Virus record (IMG/VR): IMGVR_UViG_3300025671_000503
Span: 1-24,652 of that record
Strand: one strand, 5' to 3'
Source of the DNA: a virus
DNA length: 24,652 bases
Below, piece by piece: positions 21,978-24,652 of the stretch. Under the pieces are notes generated by a model. That model was not told the origin of the DNA. It did not search any database and saw only the letters and a program-made list of their open reading frames with translations. The position numbers and the translations under genes are program-made. Numbering within the stretch: the first letter of the stretch is position 1; each line of letters starts with the position of its first letter.

Positions 21978-22831
21978 TGATAAGGATACTAAGGACAATC
22001 TACGACCATAACGGAAAGACTTACAAGGCGGGAACTATTATAAGCGAAACCGTTTTTAAAGCTAGGTTGTTAGATAGATTGTTTAAGAGCAAAGCTGTTG
22101 AATACGTAGAGTTAAAACCTACGCAAGAGTTCAAAGGCGATATTAAGCCCGTTATTGTTACGGGAATGTGGAAACGTCCTGAAGTGTTTAAGATATTCGG
22201 GCAACACTACAAAGATTTAGGAATTGACGTTATTGTTGCTGGTAGTGAGGGTAAAGAATCTGAAAAGCTGGCTAAGAAGTACGGGTTTCATTACATTGAA
22301 ATTGAAAACCAGCCATTGGCAACAAAGATGAACGCCACTACTCTAAAGGCTAAAGAGTTAGGTTACACTCATGTTATTTGTGTCGGTTCTGATGACCTAC
22401 TATCTAAAGAGTTGATTGATGAGTATTTAAAGTTAATGCGTAAGGGTTATGATTACATTGGTGTTACTGACTTTTATTTTTATGAGATGGAAAGCAGTAA
22501 GGCGGCTTATTGGGGAGGATATAGAGACAGACAAAGACTAGGTCACACGGCTGGTGCTGGTCGCGTTATAAGTAGAACATTGCTAGATGAATGGGATTGG
22601 AAGCCGTGGGACGATAAAGATTCAAAGTACTTGGACAACTCCATGCAAACCAAGCTACGTTCATCATTGCACCCTAAAACAACGTTCTCGTTAAAGGAAA
22701 AGGGGCTATTAGCGGTTGACATTAAAAGCCAAGTTAATATGACCCCGTTTGAATTGTGGGATAATACTTCGTACATTGACCCTAAATTGATAACGGATAA
22801 CTTCAATGTGCGGAATAGCGGCAACAATTAA
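21977..22831 (+). CDS. glycosyltransferase-like protein, GT-A (GT2-like)
   Basis: A 284-residue protein. Residues 1-50 form a small extra domain (DHNGKTYKAGTIISETVF; LDRLFKSKAVEYVE). From 58 on, strand-turn-helix VIVTGMWKRPEVFKIFGQHY, then HVICVGSDDLLSKELIDEY, where Asp139-Asp140 (SDD) is the metal and nucleotide-sugar site of GT2-type enzymes, and later WGGYRDRQRLGHTAGAGRVI. A GT-A call is good; donor and acceptor are unknown. It overlaps the tail gene stop by one base and the asparagine-synthase gene by 26 bases, so it forms a unit with the next two genes. Confidence 0.65.
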   Translation: MIRILRTIYDHNGKTYKAGTIISETVFKARLLDRLFKSKAVEYVELKPTQEFKGDIKPVIVTGMWKRPEVFKIFGQHYKDLGIDVIVAGSEGKESEKLAKKYGFHYIEIENQPLATKMNATTLKAKELGYTHVICVGSDDLLSKELIDEYLKLMRKGYDYIGVTDFYFYEMESSKAAYWGGYRDRQRLGHTAGAGRVISRTLLDEWDWKPWDDKDSKYLDNSMQTKLRSSLHPKTTFSLKEKGLLAVDIKSQVNMTPFELWDNTSYIDPKLITDNFNVRNSGNN

Positions 22832-24119
22832 CGGTTCTGATGGCGAAACCCAAATCATGGGCAGAGCCATTTCAAACAGAGGGCTTAACACTAAGAAAAC
22901 AAGGTTAAACGAATTATGTGTTTCGTTTGTCCACCTTCCAATAGTAGCTGATGACTTCAACCAACCATGTACTTATGGTAATGTTACCGTGTGGCTTAAT
23001 GGCTTTATAAGCAACTGGAAAGAGTTATGCACTAAATACATGGTTATTGCTGATAGCGATACTGAATACTTATCTTGGCACATAGCCAAAGGAAAGGATT
23101 TGAGCGAGTTAAACGGATTCTTTGCGGTCTTATACTACCAAGACGGAGTTAAGATGTTCACAGACCGTTACGGTATCAAACAGCTATACAAAATCAAGCA
23201 CAACGGAACGACCTATATCTGTTCTGAAGTAAAGGGACTAAAGGCAGTACTTGATTTAAATGTTGAGTTTGATGGGTTGGCTGATTTAGAATATTCGTTA
23301 GGTGTAATGAATGAAAACACAATCTATGCTAACGTAGAGCGTGTTGAGTGCTTGCCATTCGTTAAGCCTGAAAAGATTGAAGTTGACTACGAAACCGCAA
23401 AGGAAACATTATTGAAACTTTGGGGTAAGTCTATTGTAAGAAACTATTACGAAGGTGCTGGATGCTATCTAAGTGGAGGTGTTGATTCAGGAATGATAGC
23501 CAAATCATTAAACCCTAAATATACATTCTCTGTTGATTACTTGAACGAACTGTCAGAGATAGACAATATAAAGGAAAACTCAACAGGCATACACTACACG
23601 ATGATTTGCAATGAATCATTTAAGAACGAGTATGCGAATAAAACATTTGAGGCGTTAGATGACTTTAAGGCTGGCTCATGCTATACTAACTTTGCGATAG
23701 CTGAATTAGCATCTAAACATTGTCATGTTATTTATTCGGGTGCTGGAGGTGATGAAGTATTTAACGGCTATGCTCACAGATACGACAAATCTATTGATGA
23801 GGTAATAAGGCGAACGGACAAACCATTAAGACATTACGACATAACGCATAAAGAATACGATTGGAAGTTCTTGAAAGCCGTTCTAGTTGTTGAAGATAGG
23901 ATGGGTGGTTATCATTGTATGGAAACGCGTTATCCGTTACTGGATAATGAATTTGTTGATTATGCTTTATCTTTACCTGATGAGTATTTAGAAAACAAGC
24001 GAATATTAAAAGACATTTCAGGTCTAAGCGATAATGTTTTAAATGGCAAGAAGCGCGGGTTTTCAAATCCACATTATACCAATCAAGAATGGATAGACCA
24101 TGTCAAAGGAAATCTATAA
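22806..24119 (+). CDS. asparagine-synthase-like amidotransferase
   Basis: A 437-residue protein with both halves of AsnB-type enzymes. N-terminus MCGIAATING has Cys2, the class II glutaminase nucleophile; NRGL stands near the usual HRGPD, and SDTE (84-87) fits the glutamine site. The AMP-forming half has the PP-loop SGGVDSG (223-229) and GAGGDEVFNGY (312-322). It is shorter than usual AsnB (about 550-600). NGE of the glutaminase site is NGF here (65-67), so use of glutamine is uncertain. In phages and glycan clusters, AsnB relatives amidate sugar acids or peptides. Lies between a glycosyltransferase and an acyltransferase. Confidence 0.85.
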   Translation: MCGIAATINGSDGETQIMGRAISNRGLNTKKTRLNELCVSFVHLPIVADDFNQPCTYGNVTVWLNGFISNWKELCTKYMVIADSDTEYLSWHIAKGKDLSELNGFFAVLYYQDGVKMFTDRYGIKQLYKIKHNGTTYICSEVKGLKAVLDLNVEFDGLADLEYSLGVMNENTIYANVERVECLPFVKPEKIEVDYETAKETLLKLWGKSIVRNYYEGAGCYLSGGVDSGMIAKSLNPKYTFSVDYLNELSEIDNIKENSTGIHYTMICNESFKNEYANKTFEALDDFKAGSCYTNFAIAELASKHCHVIYSGAGGDEVFNGYAHRYDKSIDEVIRRTDKPLRHYDITHKEYDWKFLKAVLVVEDRMGGYHCMETRYPLLDNEFVDYALSLPDEYLENKRILKDISGLSDNVLNGKKRGFSNPHYTNQEWIDHVKGNL

Positions 24120-24603
24120 TCAAGAGGTAATTAATATAGACGGTAATTACATTCATAAGACCGCTATCATTTACCCTAATGTGAAGATGGGTAAAGGCAA
24201 TTACATAGGTGCTTATACTGTCATTGGTTCTAATGGCGAAATACGTGGTGTGAATCAATCAGACTTCAAAGGCTTTGTTACGATTGGAGACAATAACGTG
24301 ATTAGCGAACACGTAACGATTCAGCGACCATTTAAGGCAGAAGCTACAAGCATAGGAAACGACAATATCATAATGGCTCATGCTCATATCGGTCATGATG
24401 TTTACATTGGAAACAATTGCGAGGTATGTACTGGCTCAATCATTGGCGGTTACTCTATCATAAAAGACGATGTGAAGATTAAGCTAGGTGTAACGGTCAG
24501 GAATAGACTTGTAATAGGCAACGGCTCTCTAATAGGTCTTGGAAGCGTTGTTGTTAAAGATGTTGCGCCTAATTCAGTTGTTTACGGAAACCCAGCTAAA
24601 TAA
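24100..24603 (+). CDS. left-handed beta-helix acyltransferase (LpxA-like)
   Basis: A 167-residue protein built of hexapeptide repeats (for example IYPNVKMGKGNYIGAYTVIG, FVTIGDNNVISEHVTI, VYIGNNCEVCTGSIIGG), the left-handed beta-helix of acyl/acetyl transferases. AHIGHD (95-100) places His99 as the catalytic His equivalent to LpxA His125. It is shorter than LpxA (about 260 residues), lacking the C-terminal helical domain, so a sugar O- or N-acyltransferase fits better than lipid A synthesis. It overlaps the asparagine-synthase-like gene by 20 bases and ends the sugar cassette. Confidence 0.8.
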   Translation: MSKEIYNQEVINIDGNYIHKTAIIYPNVKMGKGNYIGAYTVIGSNGEIRGVNQSDFKGFVTIGDNNVISEHVTIQRPFKAEATSIGNDNIIMAHAHIGHDVYIGNNCEVCTGSIIGGYSIIKDDVKIKLGVTVRNRLVIGNGSLIGLGSVVVKDVAPNSVVYGNPAK

Positions 24604-24609
24604 AAAGAC

Positions 24610-24652
24610 ATGAAAAGAATTATACTGCTTATTTCCATTGGTTTAATTGGTT
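24610..24652 (+). CDS. start of a protein with a signal-peptide-like N-terminus (3' truncated)
   Basis: An ATG at 24610 opens MKRIILLISIGLIG before the window ends. A basic start followed by a hydrophobic run is that of a signal peptide or first membrane helix; too short to assign. Six bases follow the previous stop. Confidence 0.5.
   Translation, partial: MKRIILLISIGLIG

Noticed and set aside
1-24652. CRISPR array, insertion sequence, integrase or tRNA genes
   Set aside because: No regularly spaced direct repeats, transposase or recombinase motifs or tRNA-like folds were seen on either strand.

Overview
The window reads as part of the genome of a tailed, siphovirus-like phage infecting a Bacteroidota (Flavobacteriia-like) host. 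Three observations support this. Every convincing gene lies on the + strand in tightly packed, stop/start-overlapping operons (ATGA, TGATG, TAATG). The few gaps hold Bacteroidota-type promoters (TAnnTTTG boxes, some with TTTG or TTG about 18-19 bases upstream), and most starts lack a Shine-Dalgarno sequence. The gene content is phage: terminase, tape measure, DnaB, RusA, Gp157 and DUF551. There is no tail sheath, integrase, lysis gene, tRNA or CRISPR in the window.

Layout: 1-2273 is an early recombination module (end of an unknown gene, DUF551, Gp157, small coiled-coil genes, a DUF3127 OB-fold protein that looks like an SSB, a RusA-type resolvase). 2279-5713 has a promoter, a small HTH regulator, a predicted DNA-modification pair (a GNAT-like domain fused to a DNA methyltransferase, followed by a cysteine-rich radical-SAM-like protein) and a DnaA-domain-IV-like protein. 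5722-9377 begins with a promoter and a structured, pseudoknot-capable leader, then a replisome organiser, DnaB helicase, a cytosine-C5-type methyltransferase and a second DnaA-domain-IV-like protein. 9401-10115 holds small genes (a zinc-knuckle protein, a one-helix membrane protein) and a hairpin region. 10122-15834 carries the terminase genes, a glycosyltransferase, a scaffold-like coiled-coil protein, small genes, and tail-assembly chaperones joined by an apparent programmed -1 frameshift at a run of nine T. 15859-21977 is the tail: tape measure, a large tail-tip protein, a tail protein with two carbohydrate-binding-like modules, and a small beta-rich protein. 21977-24603 is a sugar-chemistry cassette: glycosyltransferase, asparagine-synthase-like enzyme, LpxA-type acyltransferase. 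A new gene begins at 24610.

How it fits together: the first half recombines, replicates and modifies DNA; the second half packages DNA and builds the tail. Portal, major capsid, connector and major tail tube genes were not recognised, although the window runs uninterrupted from terminase to tape measure, so they must lie elsewhere or be too divergent to see. The most interesting points are the GNAT-methyltransferase/radical-SAM-like pair, the glycosyltransferase-AsnB-acyltransferase cassette, the T9 frameshift site, the pseudoknot leader, and two sets of operator-like inverted repeats next to the promoters.
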